From Puniceibacterium sediminis (GTDB lineage Bacteria; Pseudomonadota; Alphaproteobacteria; Rhodobacterales; Rhodobacteraceae): a stretch of DNA of 64,000 nt. The notes beneath the pieces were generated by a model, which did no database searches, was not told the origin of the DNA, and saw nothing but the letters and a program-made list of their open reading frames with translations. The first letter of the stretch is position 1. Each line of letters starts with the position of its first letter. The position numbers and the translations under genes are program-made. Location of the stretch: contig NZ_FZNN01000019.1 of the NCBI RefSeq assembly GCF_900188035.1, forward strand, positions 1-64,000, written 5' to 3'. Below are positions 36,629-45,847 of the stretch, piece by piece.

Positions 36629-36801
36629 CCATGATGCCCCGCCCAAACCCGCACCTTTCGCGCGCTGAACCGACTGACGCGGTGCCGACCTATGATGCAC
36701 GCGCCCTTGTCGCTGACGGCGTACAGGCACGCATCATCCTGGATGGCCAGCCTTATGTTCTGCGAATCACCCGCGCAGACAAGCTGATCCTGACCAAATG
36801 A
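36625..36801 (+). CDS. hemP: Hemin uptake protein HemP
   Basis: The 58-aa protein carries the HemP signature at its C-terminus (ARIILDGQPYVLRITRADKLILTK). HemP is a small cytosolic protein required for heme uptake in several proteobacteria, where it helps activate the heme receptor gene. Two further ATGs lie 6 and 9 nt downstream. It is coupled by ATGA overlaps on both sides and is 6 kb from the hmu genes. Confidence 0.9.
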   Translation: MTMMPRPNPHLSRAEPTDAVPTYDARALVADGVQARIILDGQPYVLRITRADKLILTK

Positions 36802-37280
36802 ATGCTGATCACCACAAACGCGGCGGCGCCTCTGTTGGTGTCTTGACCCGCATGGAGCCTTGGGAAGCAGAGTTGATCATGAATCTGCGTCTGTGGTGCC
36901 AGGGCCCCGACGGTCAGGCGCAGGTCTGGAATTCTTATGCGACAGGCTTGCCGCAGGAAACCGCGCAAAAGGAATTGCGCGCCTTCGAAGGTCTTATTCA
37001 GCTCATTGTGACCCGGTGCCATCGTCCACTGGTGCGGCACGATCTGCACTGCGCCTGCGTCGGGTCGGACGAAGGCATCTTTGCGCATCTCGTGGCCACG
37101 GCAAGCGACGGGTACATGGAAGACGCCGCACTGATCGCGACACTGCTGATATCAGCGAAAGAAGCTGAAAATGCTGCAGTGCTCGCGGCGCGGGTCGGAG
37201 CGACGGTGAGAATGATGTCAGCCCAGAGCGCCCCTTCACCCGAGATCAGCCAACCGGCGAATGTCATTCGTCTGCATTGA
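36798..37280 (+). CDS. Conserved-looking 160-aa protein in the hemP unit
   Basis: The protein starts within the hemP stop (ATGA). It is soluble and has helices rich in Glu and Ala, with RLWCQGPDGQAQVWNSYATGLP near the N-terminus and SDEGIFAHLVATASDGYMEDAALIATLLI in the middle. A start at ATG 36852 would remove the polar first 18 residues. I do not recognise a domain. Linkage to hemP suggests a part in heme or iron homeostasis. Confidence 0.7.
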   Translation: MNADHHKRGGASVGVLTRMEPWEAELIMNLRLWCQGPDGQAQVWNSYATGLPQETAQKELRAFEGLIQLIVTRCHRPLVRHDLHCACVGSDEGIFAHLVATASDGYMEDAALIATLLISAKEAENAAVLAARVGATVRMMSAQSAPSPEISQPANVIRLH

Positions 37281-37453
37281 ACATGCTTCCAATTCGGAAT
37301 ATTGGCACCGCTGATCGGTCTGGCCGGCTCAATTTTCGTCAGGCGATAAGACAATCTTGACCTTCCCGGCGCCTTATTTCAATACCTCGACCCAATACCC
37401 AGCTGATAAGGCGCGCTTCAGGTCGCGCCTTATTCTTTCAAAGGCCAGGCCAC

Positions 37454-37714
37454 ATGAGCAAGACACCCAGCCCCTGCATCGATGTATGCAAATTCAAACG
37501 CGAAGGTCACTGTATCGGTTGCTCAATGACAAAAGCGCAGAAATCGTTGTTCAAGGCGCTGAAGAAAGACGACCATCGCACGGCTTTCGTCGAAATGTTG
37601 ACGGCGCAGCAAAATCAGTTGGGAAAATACCGCCACTGGCAGTTGGCCTATATGCGTAAATTGCGTAAAAAAAAGATCGAACCGATGGGTTTCCTGCCGT
37701 CCGCCGAGTCGTAA
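37454..37714 (+). CDS. DUF1289 Cys-rich protein
   Basis: The 86-aa protein has the DUF1289 cysteine pattern (PSPCIDVCKF, then GHCIGCSMT), giving four cysteines likely to bind a metal or Fe-S cluster. A basic C-terminal tail contains KLRKKK. Function is unknown. It faces the second dps gene across a shared hairpin. Confidence 0.85.
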   Translation: MSKTPSPCIDVCKFKREGHCIGCSMTKAQKSLFKALKKDDHRTAFVEMLTAQQNQLGKYRHWQLAYMRKLRKKKIEPMGFLPSAES

Positions 37715-37717
37715 AAC

Positions 37718-37750
37718 TGAAAACGCCGCCCTCGTTTCCTCGGGCGGCGT
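37718..37750 (-). terminator. Intrinsic terminator of the second dps gene
   Basis: ACGCCGCCC and GGGCGGCGT (37723-37731 and 37742-37750) form a perfect 9-bp stem with a 10-nt loop. On the minus strand the stem runs into TTTTCAGTTTT, so it terminates dps; it may also stop the convergent DUF1289 transcript. Confidence 0.8.
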
Positions 37751-37773
37751 AGCACTCATAAATTCTTGAAGAC

Positions 37774-38244
37774 TTAGCGCAGGTGAGCGCGCAGGAACCA
37801 AGCGAACTTTTCGTGGGTTAGACCACGCGCAATGCACAGATCCTCGGTCAGGCTATCGCCATGACCGGCGGCCAGTTCACCGCAGCCCGCGACTGTTTTG
37901 GCAAGGGTTTCCTGTGCCGCCAACATTGTAGCGATCATTTCCTTGTCGGTGGCATGACCATCATGCTCCGCTACCTTCGAACGCTTCAGCATCCCGGCGA
38001 GCGTGCCTTCAGCATGGCCGTCCAGCGCCTTCACACGCTCGGCAAGATCGTCCTGCGCCACGAAATGATCTTCGTAGATCTTCTGAAACAGCTCGTGCAG
38101 AGGGCCAAAACCCATGCCTGTAACGTTCCAGTGAAAATTCTGTGCAAGCATGGTCGCAACAGCCGTTTCTGCAACCGATTGGTTGAGCGCCTCGACGATC
38201 GCGGTTTGTGCATCGGTGGAAAGCGCAGCGGCGGTCTGTGTCAT
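37774..38244 (-). CDS. Dps-family mini-ferritin, iron-controlled
   Basis: The 156-aa protein has the Dps helix set: LAQNFHWNVTGMGF (His), PLHELFQKIYEDHFVAQDDLAERVKAL (His, Asp, Glu). It is distant from the Dps at 24283, so the two are not a recent duplication. A 17-bp Irr-type palindrome (38342-38358) lies about 100 bp upstream, and the gene sits inside an iron/heme block, so storage of excess iron is the likely role. Confidence 0.9.
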   Translation of the reverse strand: MTQTAAALSTDAQTAIVEALNQSVAETAVATMLAQNFHWNVTGMGFGPLHELFQKIYEDHFVAQDDLAERVKALDGHAEGTLAGMLKRSKVAEHDGHATDKEMIATMLAAQETLAKTVAGCGELAAGHGDSLTEDLCIARGLTHEKFAWFLRAHLR

Positions 38245-38341
38245 TTAAACGTCTCCTGATTAACTATTGGCTGGCTGGCTGGGGTAATGCTGGCTGGCTG
38301 TTGCCAGAAATTAGCAACAGTCAGAGCAAAAGCCAAGTACT

Positions 38342-38358
38342 TTTAGAATAATTCTAAA
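38342..38358. promoter_or_regulatory. Irr-type iron control element
   Basis: TTTAGAAT-A-ATTCTAAA is a perfect 17-bp palindrome and matches the ICE-type motif recognised by Irr in alphaproteobacteria. It lies about 97 bp upstream of the dps gene and overlaps the 3' end of the 145-aa ORF. Irr commonly represses iron-storage genes when iron is low. Confidence 0.75.
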
Positions 38359-38791
38359 CCAGACAAAATTGCTCTGAGACTCCGATGATCAGAAAGCCCA
38401 GATTGCGACGCGCGTGCGATGGCACCCGGGACGCCAACAGGAAACGAAAACTGTCAAAATCCTTGTTTGCAACGACTAACGTGGCGCGCAGCAGCCAGGA
38501 CTCATCGAACGACACTTCCTCTACCCCGGGACGAAACAGCAGCGGGGGCTTTTCAAGGGCCTGTGACAGACACTTCATAAGCATTTCGGCATGTGCGTTT
38601 CTGGCGACATCGGGTGATGACGACAATATGCGGCAGGCCTCCAAAAGGTCGGTGCGGGCGGCAGAGCGGCATTGCAGGGACACCATGCGCAGGTGATTGA
38701 GAAGACCCCGCAGCGCAGGATCCAGATCACTCAGGCGCATCCCCTTGGAGGGAAGCACTTCCAGATCACGGTGCAGTCGCAGTGGCATCAT
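38354..38791 (-). CDS. Unrecognised 145-aa protein at the end of the hmu operon
   Basis: The protein is soluble and mostly helical in appearance (MRLSDLDPALRGLLNHLRMV; HAEMLMKCLSQALEKPPLLF). Its middle carries VSFDESWLLRATLVVANKDFDSFRFLL. No domain is recognised. It is codirectional with and 137 bp past the siderophore-interacting gene, so it may be the last gene of the hmu unit. Its 3' end overlaps the Irr-type palindrome by five bases. Confidence 0.6.
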   Translation of the reverse strand: MMPLRLHRDLEVLPSKGMRLSDLDPALRGLLNHLRMVSLQCRSAARTDLLEACRILSSSPDVARNAHAEMLMKCLSQALEKPPLLFRPGVEEVSFDESWLLRATLVVANKDFDSFRFLLASRVPSHARRNLGFLIIGVSEQFCLV

Positions 38792-38928
38792 GGCAAATGT
38801 CGCTTTTTGTTCGATTTGTCACCCAAGCGCGGGCGCCCGTAATCCTGACTATAAACATCTGGATTGTACGAAACAAGTAACCGATAGTCCTTCGCCTCCG
38901 ATTAACAGATTAAACGCCTGAACACGGT

Positions 38929-39738
38929 TCATGCCGAAAGGCGTTCCTGCCGTTTCATGTTCTGGTGTTCGTCTTCCACCAACCCTATTTTCCAATAGCC
39001 TGAGATATAGGTATCCTCGCGTGGCAATCCGAGTTCTACCTGCAAGTGGCGCCGAAGGCCCTGAATTACGCTGGATTCACCGGCGATACAGGTCTGCACG
39101 CGGCCTGTCGGCCAGTTGAGGTCCCGGATCATCTGTTCCTGCCGCAGCGAGGGCACCCTCGATTCAGGTGTCACGATCCAATGCTGAACGACCCCCGGCG
39201 GAGCGGCGATAGGCTGGCGATCAGCCTCATCCAGAACTTCGAAAATCGCCACACCAATCGAATCACGAGGCATCGCTTCAAGCGTGGCAGCGACCACCGG
39301 AATGGCAGACATGTCGGCAGCCAGAAGAAACCAGTCAGCATGAAAGGACGTCAGCTTGACCGGGCCGGGGCCCGCGAAACCGCAGAAATCGCCCGGGCGC
39401 GCCTGCCCGGCCCAGGCAGACGCAGGGCCGTTGTCGCCGTGCGCAACAAAATCGATGTCGATCTCGCCCAGGTCCTTTCGGAAATACCGCACGGTGTAGG
39501 TTCGGGTGGTCGGTCGGGGACCTTCTTCCAACTGAGTGGCAAAGTCTTCGCGCGGCTGTCCGGGCGTGGGCAGGAACAACTTGCAGTTTGCGCCTTCGCA
39601 CCCCTCGGCAATTTCGTGCAGGTCGGCACCGTGAAGGGTCACCCGGATCATGTTCGGCGTAATGCGCCACGCGGCCTTTACGGTTAGCAGACGGGGCGCG
39701 CGTTTGGCGGGTTTTGCGCTATTGTTAACGGCATTCAT
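38929..39738 (-). CDS. Siderophore-interacting / ferric reductase flavoprotein (SIP family)
   Basis: The 269-aa protein has the FAD-binding motif RTYTVRYF (about residues 79-86), a substrate region with VAHGDNGPASAWA, and the NAD(P)H part WFLLAADMSAIPVVAATLE with IAGESSVIQGLRRHL and SGYWKIG near the end. ViuB/YqjH relatives reduce ferric iron on siderophores or heme products in the cytoplasm. It follows hmuV by 17 bp, so release of iron from imported heme or siderophore is likely. Confidence 0.9.
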   Translation of the reverse strand: MNAVNNSAKPAKRAPRLLTVKAAWRITPNMIRVTLHGADLHEIAEGCEGANCKLFLPTPGQPREDFATQLEEGPRPTTRTYTVRYFRKDLGEIDIDFVAHGDNGPASAWAGQARPGDFCGFAGPGPVKLTSFHADWFLLAADMSAIPVVAATLEAMPRDSIGVAIFEVLDEADRQPIAAPPGVVQHWIVTPESRVPSLRQEQMIRDLNWPTGRVQTCIAGESSVIQGLRRHLQVELGLPREDTYISGYWKIGLVEDEHQNMKRQERLSA

Positions 39739-39755
39739 TTTTCACGTTCCTATAG

Positions 39756-40595
39756 TCAGCAGGGTGTCCCTGAGTGCGCAGGATCCACTGCGGTAAATTC
39801 CGGTTTCATTTCATGGATCGGCCGCGCTGTATGGGGCAACACGAAAGTAGAGCCCGCAGCCGGCGGCAGGCCAACGCGAAGACCACACCCGTAGGCGCGC
39901 GACAGCGTGTCATCGGTCATCACCTGCGCCATTGGTCCCTGCGCGATGATCTGACCATCAGCCATCACCGCGACGGCATCGGCGAACATCGCTGTCAGGT
40001 TCAGGTCATGCATCACCGCGACGACTCCGCCGCCGCTATTTGCGAAATCCCGGGCGATGCCCATCACAAGCAACTGGTGCGCGATATCCAGGCTGGCCAC
40101 CGGTTCGTCCAGAAGCAGCCAACGCGCCCGCCCCTGCCAGACCGGATGCCAGACCTGCGCCAGAACCCGGGCCAGTTGAACCCGTTGCTGTTCGCCACCC
40201 GAAAGTTCCTGATACAGGCGGTCAGTGTACCCGGTCATCCCGACGCGCCTCAGCGCCGCACCGGGGACTGATTTGTCGCCGCCCGAGGTGCCGCCGGACA
40301 GGCCCATGCGGACCACCTCGATGACGGTAAAGGGAAACGCCAAAACTGCGGACTGCGGGAGGACGGCGCGGCGCGCAGCAAGTTCCCAGCCTTTCATGCG
40401 CGCGATGTCGCTGCCGTCCAAAGTGACAGTGCCGCTGTGACCAACCTCTCCGGTCAGGGCCCGCAGCAGAGTTGTCTTGCCCGACCCGTTGGGGCCGACA
40501 ATTGCCGTCAAGTGGCCGGGAGCAGCCGCAAAATCCACGCTGCGCAGGACCAGTTTGCGCCCGAAGGCAACCTTTATACTCTCTGCCCTCAGCAT
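39756..40595 (-). CDS. hmuV: Heme ABC transporter ATPase HmuV
   Basis: The 279-aa ATPase has Walker A GPNGSGKTT, signature LSGGEQQR, Walker B WLLLDEPVASLD and the His switch VMHDLNL. The ATG at 40595 overlaps the hmuU stop (ATGA); the longer frame upstream is an out-of-frame shadow of hmuU. It powers heme transfer across the inner membrane with HmuU and HmuT. Confidence 0.93.
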   Translation of the reverse strand: MLRAESIKVAFGRKLVLRSVDFAAAPGHLTAIVGPNGSGKTTLLRALTGEVGHSGTVTLDGSDIARMKGWELAARRAVLPQSAVLAFPFTVIEVVRMGLSGGTSGGDKSVPGAALRRVGMTGYTDRLYQELSGGEQQRVQLARVLAQVWHPVWQGRARWLLLDEPVASLDIAHQLLVMGIARDFANSGGGVVAVMHDLNLTAMFADAVAVMADGQIIAQGPMAQVMTDDTLSRAYGCGLRVGLPPAAGSTFVLPHTARPIHEMKPEFTAVDPAHSGTPC

Positions 40596-41713
40596 CACAG
40601 ATCCACCAATCCGCGCCGACGCAGCAAGATCCATAGAAAGACCGGTGCACCCAGCACGGCGGTAACAATGCCGATAGGCAGTTCCGCAGGCGCGATCACC
40701 ACGCGGGCAATCACATCCGCCCCGATCAGCAGGCTGGCACCCAGAAGCGCGGCGTTTGGCAGCAGCATCCGGTGGTCCGGCCCGGTGGCAAGGCGCAGCA
40801 GGTGCGGGACCACGATCCCGACGAACCCGATGCCCCCCGCCACCGCCACCGCCGCCCCGGTCGAGGCGGCCACGGTCATAACCGCCACGGTCTTTAGCCG
40901 CTGCACAGGAATGCCGATGTGGTGGGCGGTCGCTTCGCCAAGGGCCATGGCATTCAAACCCCGGCCCAGGAATCCTGCGGCGCATATTGATAGAAGGATC
41001 AGCGGCACTGCGACAAACAGCTTGGCCCAGGTCGCCCCTGCAAGCGATCCAAGCCCCCAGAACGTCAGGTCACGCAGCTGGCGGTCATCTGCCATATAGA
41101 CCAGAAGCCCCGACAGCGCGCCGGCCAGTGCACCCAGTGCGATCCCGGCCAGCAACATCGTCGCCACCGATGTACGCCCGGACCGGGTAGCGACCCGGTA
41201 GAGCAGCAGGGTCGAGCCCCAGCCGCCAAGGAATGCCGCCGCCGAGACCAGCCAATTGCCAAACAGGTTTATGAATGCGGCCGGGAGCAGTGCACCCAAT
41301 ACGATGGCGCAGATAGCGCCCAACCCGGCCCCTGCCCCCACGCCGACAAGGCCCGGATCCGCCAGCGGATTGCGAAACAGCCCCTGCATGACCGCGCCGG
41401 CCACGGCCAGTGACGCCCCCACAAAGGCCCCCATCAGGGTCCGGGGCGCGCGGATGTCCCACAGGACGATGCGCTCCATGTCTGATAGGGTCTGACCGTT
41501 CGCCAGCTTGTAGAGTGCCCCCCAGAGCGACGTACCCGCCGCACCAAAAGCGAGGCTGAAGATGCAGGTTGCCGCCAGCACGGTTATAAGCAGCAGCCGC
41601 GTGCGACGCGCTACGATGTCCCGGTCGCGACCAATCGTTTCAATGGCTGAATCAGGGAAGGCAACCAATCCCCTACCCCCCGTACAATGCAGCGGAGAGG
41701 TCGTTGACGGCAT
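40595..41713 (-). CDS. hmuU: Heme ABC transporter permease HmuU (FecCD family)
   Basis: The 372-aa permease has about ten helices of the BtuC/FecCD type, with RAPRTLMGAFVGASLAVAGAVMQGLFRNPLADPGLVGVG in segments and GGIGFVGIVVPHLLR near the C-terminus. ATG 41713 overlaps hmuT by 41 bp. A TTG at 41668 behind a G-rich site is an alternative that removes the overlap, so the start is uncertain. Confidence 0.9.
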   Translation of the reverse strand: MPSTTSPLHCTGGRGLVAFPDSAIETIGRDRDIVARRTRLLLITVLAATCIFSLAFGAAGTSLWGALYKLANGQTLSDMERIVLWDIRAPRTLMGAFVGASLAVAGAVMQGLFRNPLADPGLVGVGAGAGLGAICAIVLGALLPAAFINLFGNWLVSAAAFLGGWGSTLLLYRVATRSGRTSVATMLLAGIALGALAGALSGLLVYMADDRQLRDLTFWGLGSLAGATWAKLFVAVPLILLSICAAGFLGRGLNAMALGEATAHHIGIPVQRLKTVAVMTVAASTGAAVAVAGGIGFVGIVVPHLLRLATGPDHRMLLPNAALLGASLLIGADVIARVVIAPAELPIGIVTAVLGAPVFLWILLRRRGLVDL

Positions 41714-42566
41714 CAGCAGTGCGCGGCCCGAACCCCAGCAGATACAACCCGTCCATCCGCACCACGGCGCCGGATTTTCCCGCCGGTGTCAGCGTGACCG
41801 CTGGCATCGCCAAAAGTTCGCCGTTGGCAGCACCATGATCGCCGCCCCGATCCATCATCAGGATCACGTCCGGCGCGGCAGCAATAATCGCTTCGTCGGT
41901 CAGGGGTTTGTAGCCTTCAAACGAGGTCACAGCGTTATCCCCGCCTGCCAAGGCGATGATCCCAGCCGCCGCCGTCCCTGTCCCCGAGGCGAGGATTCGG
42001 TCATTCTGGGTCGACAGGATGAACAGCACCCGCTTGCGGTGTTCGATACCGCGTGCTTCGGCCCGGGCCTGTGCTGCGCCAAGGCTTGCGTCGAGGGCGT
42101 TGGCCAGAACCCGTGCCTTTTCGGCTTCATTGATGGCGTCCCCCACGGCGAGGATCTTGGAAACGATCCCGGCGCGGTCATAGGATTCGGGGATCTCGAA
42201 ATACGGCAGTTTGGCGTTTCTCAGCACATCTATCGTCTCGGGCGGGCCGGCACCTTCTTCGGCGATAATCAAGCCGGGCGACACCGAAAGCACACCTTCG
42301 GGCGACAGTGCGCGTAGATAGCCGACATCGGGCAATTTCTCTGCCTCGGGTGGAAAGCTGGAGGTGGTATCGCGGGCGATCACCCGGGAACCCGCGCCGA
42401 GGGCATAAATGATCTCGGTCACCGATCCGCCAAGGCTTACGATCCTGTCGGATTTGCCAGTATCCGCGCCCGCCTCTGCCGCCGACCCGAAGACCAGCGC
42501 GGACGCCAGGACGACGGTGATGATCAACAACCATCGAGGGCCATGCATGTTAAAAAGCCCGCTCAT
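41673..42566 (-). CDS. hmuT: Periplasmic heme-binding protein HmuT
   Basis: The 297-aa protein has a signal peptide (hydrophobic residues about 11-28, cleavage near AEAGA). The class III binding-protein fold opens with DRIVSLGGSVTEIIYALGAGSRVIARD. A Tyr in DVGYLRALSPEGVLSVSPGLI is in the usual heme-ligand position. Its ATG overlaps the hmuS stop. It delivers heme to HmuUV. Confidence 0.92.
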   Translation of the reverse strand: MSGLFNMHGPRWLLIITVVLASALVFGSAAEAGADTGKSDRIVSLGGSVTEIIYALGAGSRVIARDTTSSFPPEAEKLPDVGYLRALSPEGVLSVSPGLIIAEEGAGPPETIDVLRNAKLPYFEIPESYDRAGIVSKILAVGDAINEAEKARVLANALDASLGAAQARAEARGIEHRKRVLFILSTQNDRILASGTGTAAAGIIALAGGDNAVTSFEGYKPLTDEAIIAAAPDVILMMDRGGDHGAANGELLAMPAVTLTPAGKSGAVVRMDGLYLLGFGPRTADAVNDLSAALYGG

Positions 42567-43609
42567 GCCGGAACCTGCTGTTCGACCAGACCACCCAGCC
42601 CCGCCACAAGGTCACCCCAGGCGGCGCGGCAGTCACGCCCCTCTTTGCCGACTGCAAAGACCTGAAGGATCAGCATGCCGTCCTTGTCGAAGGCTTCAAC
42701 CGATACGGCCGGGCCGCGCTGGGTCGGCTTTTCCACGGCCCAGACCTCGGCAATGTGATCGGTGCGCAGGTGCAGGTTAAAACTCGGATCCATGACATTT
42801 TGCCACGGGCCCATGGGGTTCAGATTACCCAGCAGCCCGCTGTGGATCTGGATGCAACCGCGATTTCCGACAAACACCATGACCTCAAGCCCCGCGTCGC
42901 GGACCTGCTCCATCATGGTATTGACCGCCTCTGTCGCCAGCGCGCGCACAAAAGGCGCCCCGACGCTGCGATAGGCACCTAGCCGATTCATCCGCAGCTT
43001 GGACGTCAGGCGCATGAATTGATGCGTGTCGGTCATGCGAAGCCACTCGGCGCGCAAAATGTCCAGCTTGTCAGGGTTGCCCTTGGCCGCTTCGACCGGC
43101 TGGCGGGGCGCTGTTTCACAGTCCGGCGATTGATCGGCATGCCGCAAAGCATCCCTTGCCGCGTGGAAGGCATTCACATCTGATTCCGCACGCAGAAATA
43201 TCTTGTGGACCGCATCCCCGGCGGCATCAAAGACCTGAAGGCTGCGCTGCTTGCCCCTTTCGGTGTCCTTTTCCACCGCAAAGGCGTGGCACCAGTGCGA
43301 CGTGAACAACCGCAGATCGATATCTTCGGCCACCACCATCGAGACGTGATCGCCAGAGCGGTAATTCTCGTACACGCCGACCTTTTCAATCACGCAGCTG
43401 GCATTCCGGGTCAGTGCCATGACCGGACCCAAAGTTTGCGCCGCACCGATGATGGCATCCGGATGCGGATTGAGGCGGGTTACGCTGTCACCACAGCGCG
43501 CGGCGACCAATTCGGCCTCACTGATGCCAAGGGTTTCGGCAATGTCACGCGCGCGCAGTTTCGGGGCGTCGTCTTCGTGCTGTCTGATATCGAACGGGGA
43601 AAGGGCCAT
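42563..43609 (-). CDS. hmuS: Heme-degrading / hemin transport protein HmuS
   Basis: The 348-aa cytosolic protein is a two-repeat HemS/ChuS-type protein. The repeats are seen in VMALTRNASCVIEKVGVYENY and VMVFVGNRGCIQIHSGLLGNL, and in FNLHLRTDHIAEVWAVEKPT. Members bind heme and some open the ring. It is first in hmuSTUV, divergent from the receptor gene across a 213-bp shared promoter region. Confidence 0.92.
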   Translation of the reverse strand: MALSPFDIRQHEDDAPKLRARDIAETLGISEAELVAARCGDSVTRLNPHPDAIIGAAQTLGPVMALTRNASCVIEKVGVYENYRSGDHVSMVVAEDIDLRLFTSHWCHAFAVEKDTERGKQRSLQVFDAAGDAVHKIFLRAESDVNAFHAARDALRHADQSPDCETAPRQPVEAAKGNPDKLDILRAEWLRMTDTHQFMRLTSKLRMNRLGAYRSVGAPFVRALATEAVNTMMEQVRDAGLEVMVFVGNRGCIQIHSGLLGNLNPMGPWQNVMDPSFNLHLRTDHIAEVWAVEKPTQRGPAVSVEAFDKDGMLILQVFAVGKEGRDCRAAWGDLVAGLGGLVEQQVPA

Positions 43610-43699
43610 GTGCCACCTTATTGTCTGGTCTTGCAGGGGTGGCTGACCGGCGGGAAGACCGGATTGGCTGGCAGCCGGTCAGAACGGCTGGTTTTATAG

Positions 43700-43726
43700 T
43701 TGACAGTTTTAGTATGCTTTATTATC
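43700..43726 (+). promoter_or_regulatory. Candidate promoter of the heme receptor operon
   Basis: TTGACA at 43700-43705 is a perfect -35 box; ATTATC or TATCGC about 15-17 bp later is a plausible -10. The same TTGACA falls in a block resembling the hemP iron box, so an iron repressor could overlap the -35. Confidence 0.4.
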
Positions 43727-43822
43727 GCACTCAAGCGGCAATTCGGCATCACCCCGAAGTTGCTGCGCCACGCCAGCCACTCGCAAGCATCTGGGCAAAT
43801 CAGCCAATTCAAGGAATGTGAG

Positions 43823-45847
43823 ATGAGTGGAACACATCGGCGCGCGGCGCTGCTGGGAACGAGCGCGCTTCTAATGGCCATGCAGGCCGGAGCGGCGAAC
43901 GCGCAGGCGGTCGAGGGCGATTTTCTGGGCACAGTGACACTGGGCGAAAGCAAGCGTGAGGTTCAGACCGACACCGCCACACCCGTCACCGTAATTGACG
44001 AAGATGAAATTACCGACCGGCAGGCGGGCACGGTGGCCGAACTGATCGATTCCGTGCCGGGCGTTATACTGGTCAACGGATCCACGCCGCAGGGGTCGGG
44101 CATCAATATTCGCGGCTTCGGCGCCAACAGTACCTACGGAACAGACCAGAAGGTTGCCATTCAGATCGACGGCGCATCAGTCGGATCTGAAGAACTGTAC
44201 CGCATCGGTACGCAGCTTTTCACTGACCCCTTTCTTTTCAAGCAGGTCGAGGTCATCCGCGGCACAGTCGGCAGCTTTGAATATGGGTCGGGCATCGTCG
44301 GCGGCGTGGTCCGTCTCGAGACTAAGGACGCGTCGGACTACACCGATGGTGAAACCGGTCTGGCAGGCAGCCAGACGCTTGCCTTTGGCAGCAACGGCGA
44401 TGGTCTGACAAGTTCGACGACGCTGGCGTGGCAACCGACCCAGAACGTCGAGTTACTGGCCAACTACACCTGGCGGCAGCAGGATCTTCAGGACGACGGC
44501 ACCGGCGACACGATCGGTTCCAGCGATTTCGAACTGCCATCCTACATGGTGAAGGGAAAGTACAGCTTTGGTGCAGGTCAGTCGCAATACCTCAGCTTTT
44601 CCTACACGGCCTCCGAAACGAGCGACAGCGATGTGCCCTACGATTCCTTCGGGACGACAACTGATGCCTTTGGCAATGTGGATCGCGACGTGAAATCGCG
44701 TACAGCGGTGCTCAGCTATGGCTGGAACCCCGCCGACAATGACCTGATCGACCTCACCGTCGCCCTGTCCTATGCCGACCAGCAGATCGATCAAGCCTAT
44801 GTGCCCGGCAGTTCCTCGCTCGAAGGCACCCCAACTTTTGCACAGCTTGAACCGCTGGTGAATGCCGATCACCGGTATGAGACGACCAAGCTTTCGCTCA
44901 AGAACACTAGCCTTTTCAACAGCGGCATCGTGGATCACGAACTTCGCACCGGGCTTGAGCTGATCCGCAAGGAACGCGCAGAGGCGTCATCGGCCCCGGG
45001 TGGTGGGGATAATCGCATCGCACTATTCGCCGTGGACGACATGCGCATAGGCGAAGCCTGGACGGTGACGCCCGCCCTACGCTACGAATCGTCCAAGCTG
45101 GAAAGCGCGAATTCCGCCAACGGCGGCCCCTACGAAGACAGTGCATTCATGGGCGGCCTTTCGGTGCGCTATGCCTTTGGCAACGGATTCGCGGTGTTCG
45201 GCAGCGCGGCGGAAACCAAGAACCTGCCGATCCTTGACGATCTGACCAACGCCACCCTGATCCAGCTGGCTGAAAGGGCGCGCACCTATGAACTGGGCGC
45301 ATCCTTTGACCGCCATGACATGTTTGCAACCGGCGACAGCTTTGCGATCAAAGGGAACGTCTACTCGACCCGGCTTAGCGACGTCACCTCTTACACCTCT
45401 GCATCCGGTGGCAGTGGAACCAATCCTGACAATATCGACACCCGCGGGATCGAGATTGAAGCCTCTTATGCGATGGAGTCGGGTTTTTACGTCGACATGA
45501 ATGCCAACATCGTCGAAGGCCACGAGACCCGGAACGGCGTGGACACCGACTGGCGCAACACCCCGGCCGATACGGCGCGTCTGACTTTGGGCAAGAAGTT
45601 CGGTGAAGAACTCGACCTCAGCTGGGAACTGGCTGCCCAGAAGGACGAAAAGAATGACCGCTACGACAGCACCGGGTTCGGCGTGCACAATCTGCGTGCC
45701 ACCTACAAACCGCAGGAAGGCGTTCTGACAGGCACCGAAATCCGGTTCAGCGTCGAGAATGCGTTTGATCGCGACTATACCCCGGCGCTTTCCACCCGTC
45801 CCGCACCCGGCCGCAACATCAAGCTGTCCCTGGCACGGATGTTCTGA
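43823..45847 (+). CDS. hmuR: TonB-dependent heme/hemoglobin receptor HmuR-like
   Basis: The 674-aa outer-membrane receptor has a signal peptide (about residues 8-29, AANAQA), a plug domain (ATPVTVIDEDEITDRQ; VAELIDSVPGVILVNG; GINIRGFGANS) and a 22-strand barrel ending in aromatic RMF. ATG 43823 has AAGGAATGTGAG upstream; the frame extends to a TTG at 43700 that lies in the promoter. It takes heme across the outer membrane using the TonB/ExbBD proteins encoded just downstream. Confidence 0.92.
   Translation: MSGTHRRAALLGTSALLMAMQAGAANAQAVEGDFLGTVTLGESKREVQTDTATPVTVIDEDEITDRQAGTVAELIDSVPGVILVNGSTPQGSGINIRGFGANSTYGTDQKVAIQIDGASVGSEELYRIGTQLFTDPFLFKQVEVIRGTVGSFEYGSGIVGGVVRLETKDASDYTDGETGLAGSQTLAFGSNGDGLTSSTTLAWQPTQNVELLANYTWRQQDLQDDGTGDTIGSSDFELPSYMVKGKYSFGAGQSQYLSFSYTASETSDSDVPYDSFGTTTDAFGNVDRDVKSRTAVLSYGWNPADNDLIDLTVALSYADQQIDQAYVPGSSSLEGTPTFAQLEPLVNADHRYETTKLSLKNTSLFNSGIVDHELRTGLELIRKERAEASSAPGGGDNRIALFAVDDMRIGEAWTVTPALRYESSKLESANSANGGPYEDSAFMGGLSVRYAFGNGFAVFGSAAETKNLPILDDLTNATLIQLAERARTYELGASFDRHDMFATGDSFAIKGNVYSTRLSDVTSYTSASGGSGTNPDNIDTRGIEIEASYAMESGFYVDMNANIVEGHETRNGVDTDWRNTPADTARLTLGKKFGEELDLSWELAAQKDEKNDRYDSTGFGVHNLRATYKPQEGVLTGTEIRFSVENAFDRDYTPALSTRPAPGRNIKLSLARMF

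Noticed and set aside
39756-40985. 409-codon version of hmuV
   Set aside because: The first 130 codons are out-of-frame hmuU sequence; the ATG at 40595 with ATGA overlap gives a normal HmuV.
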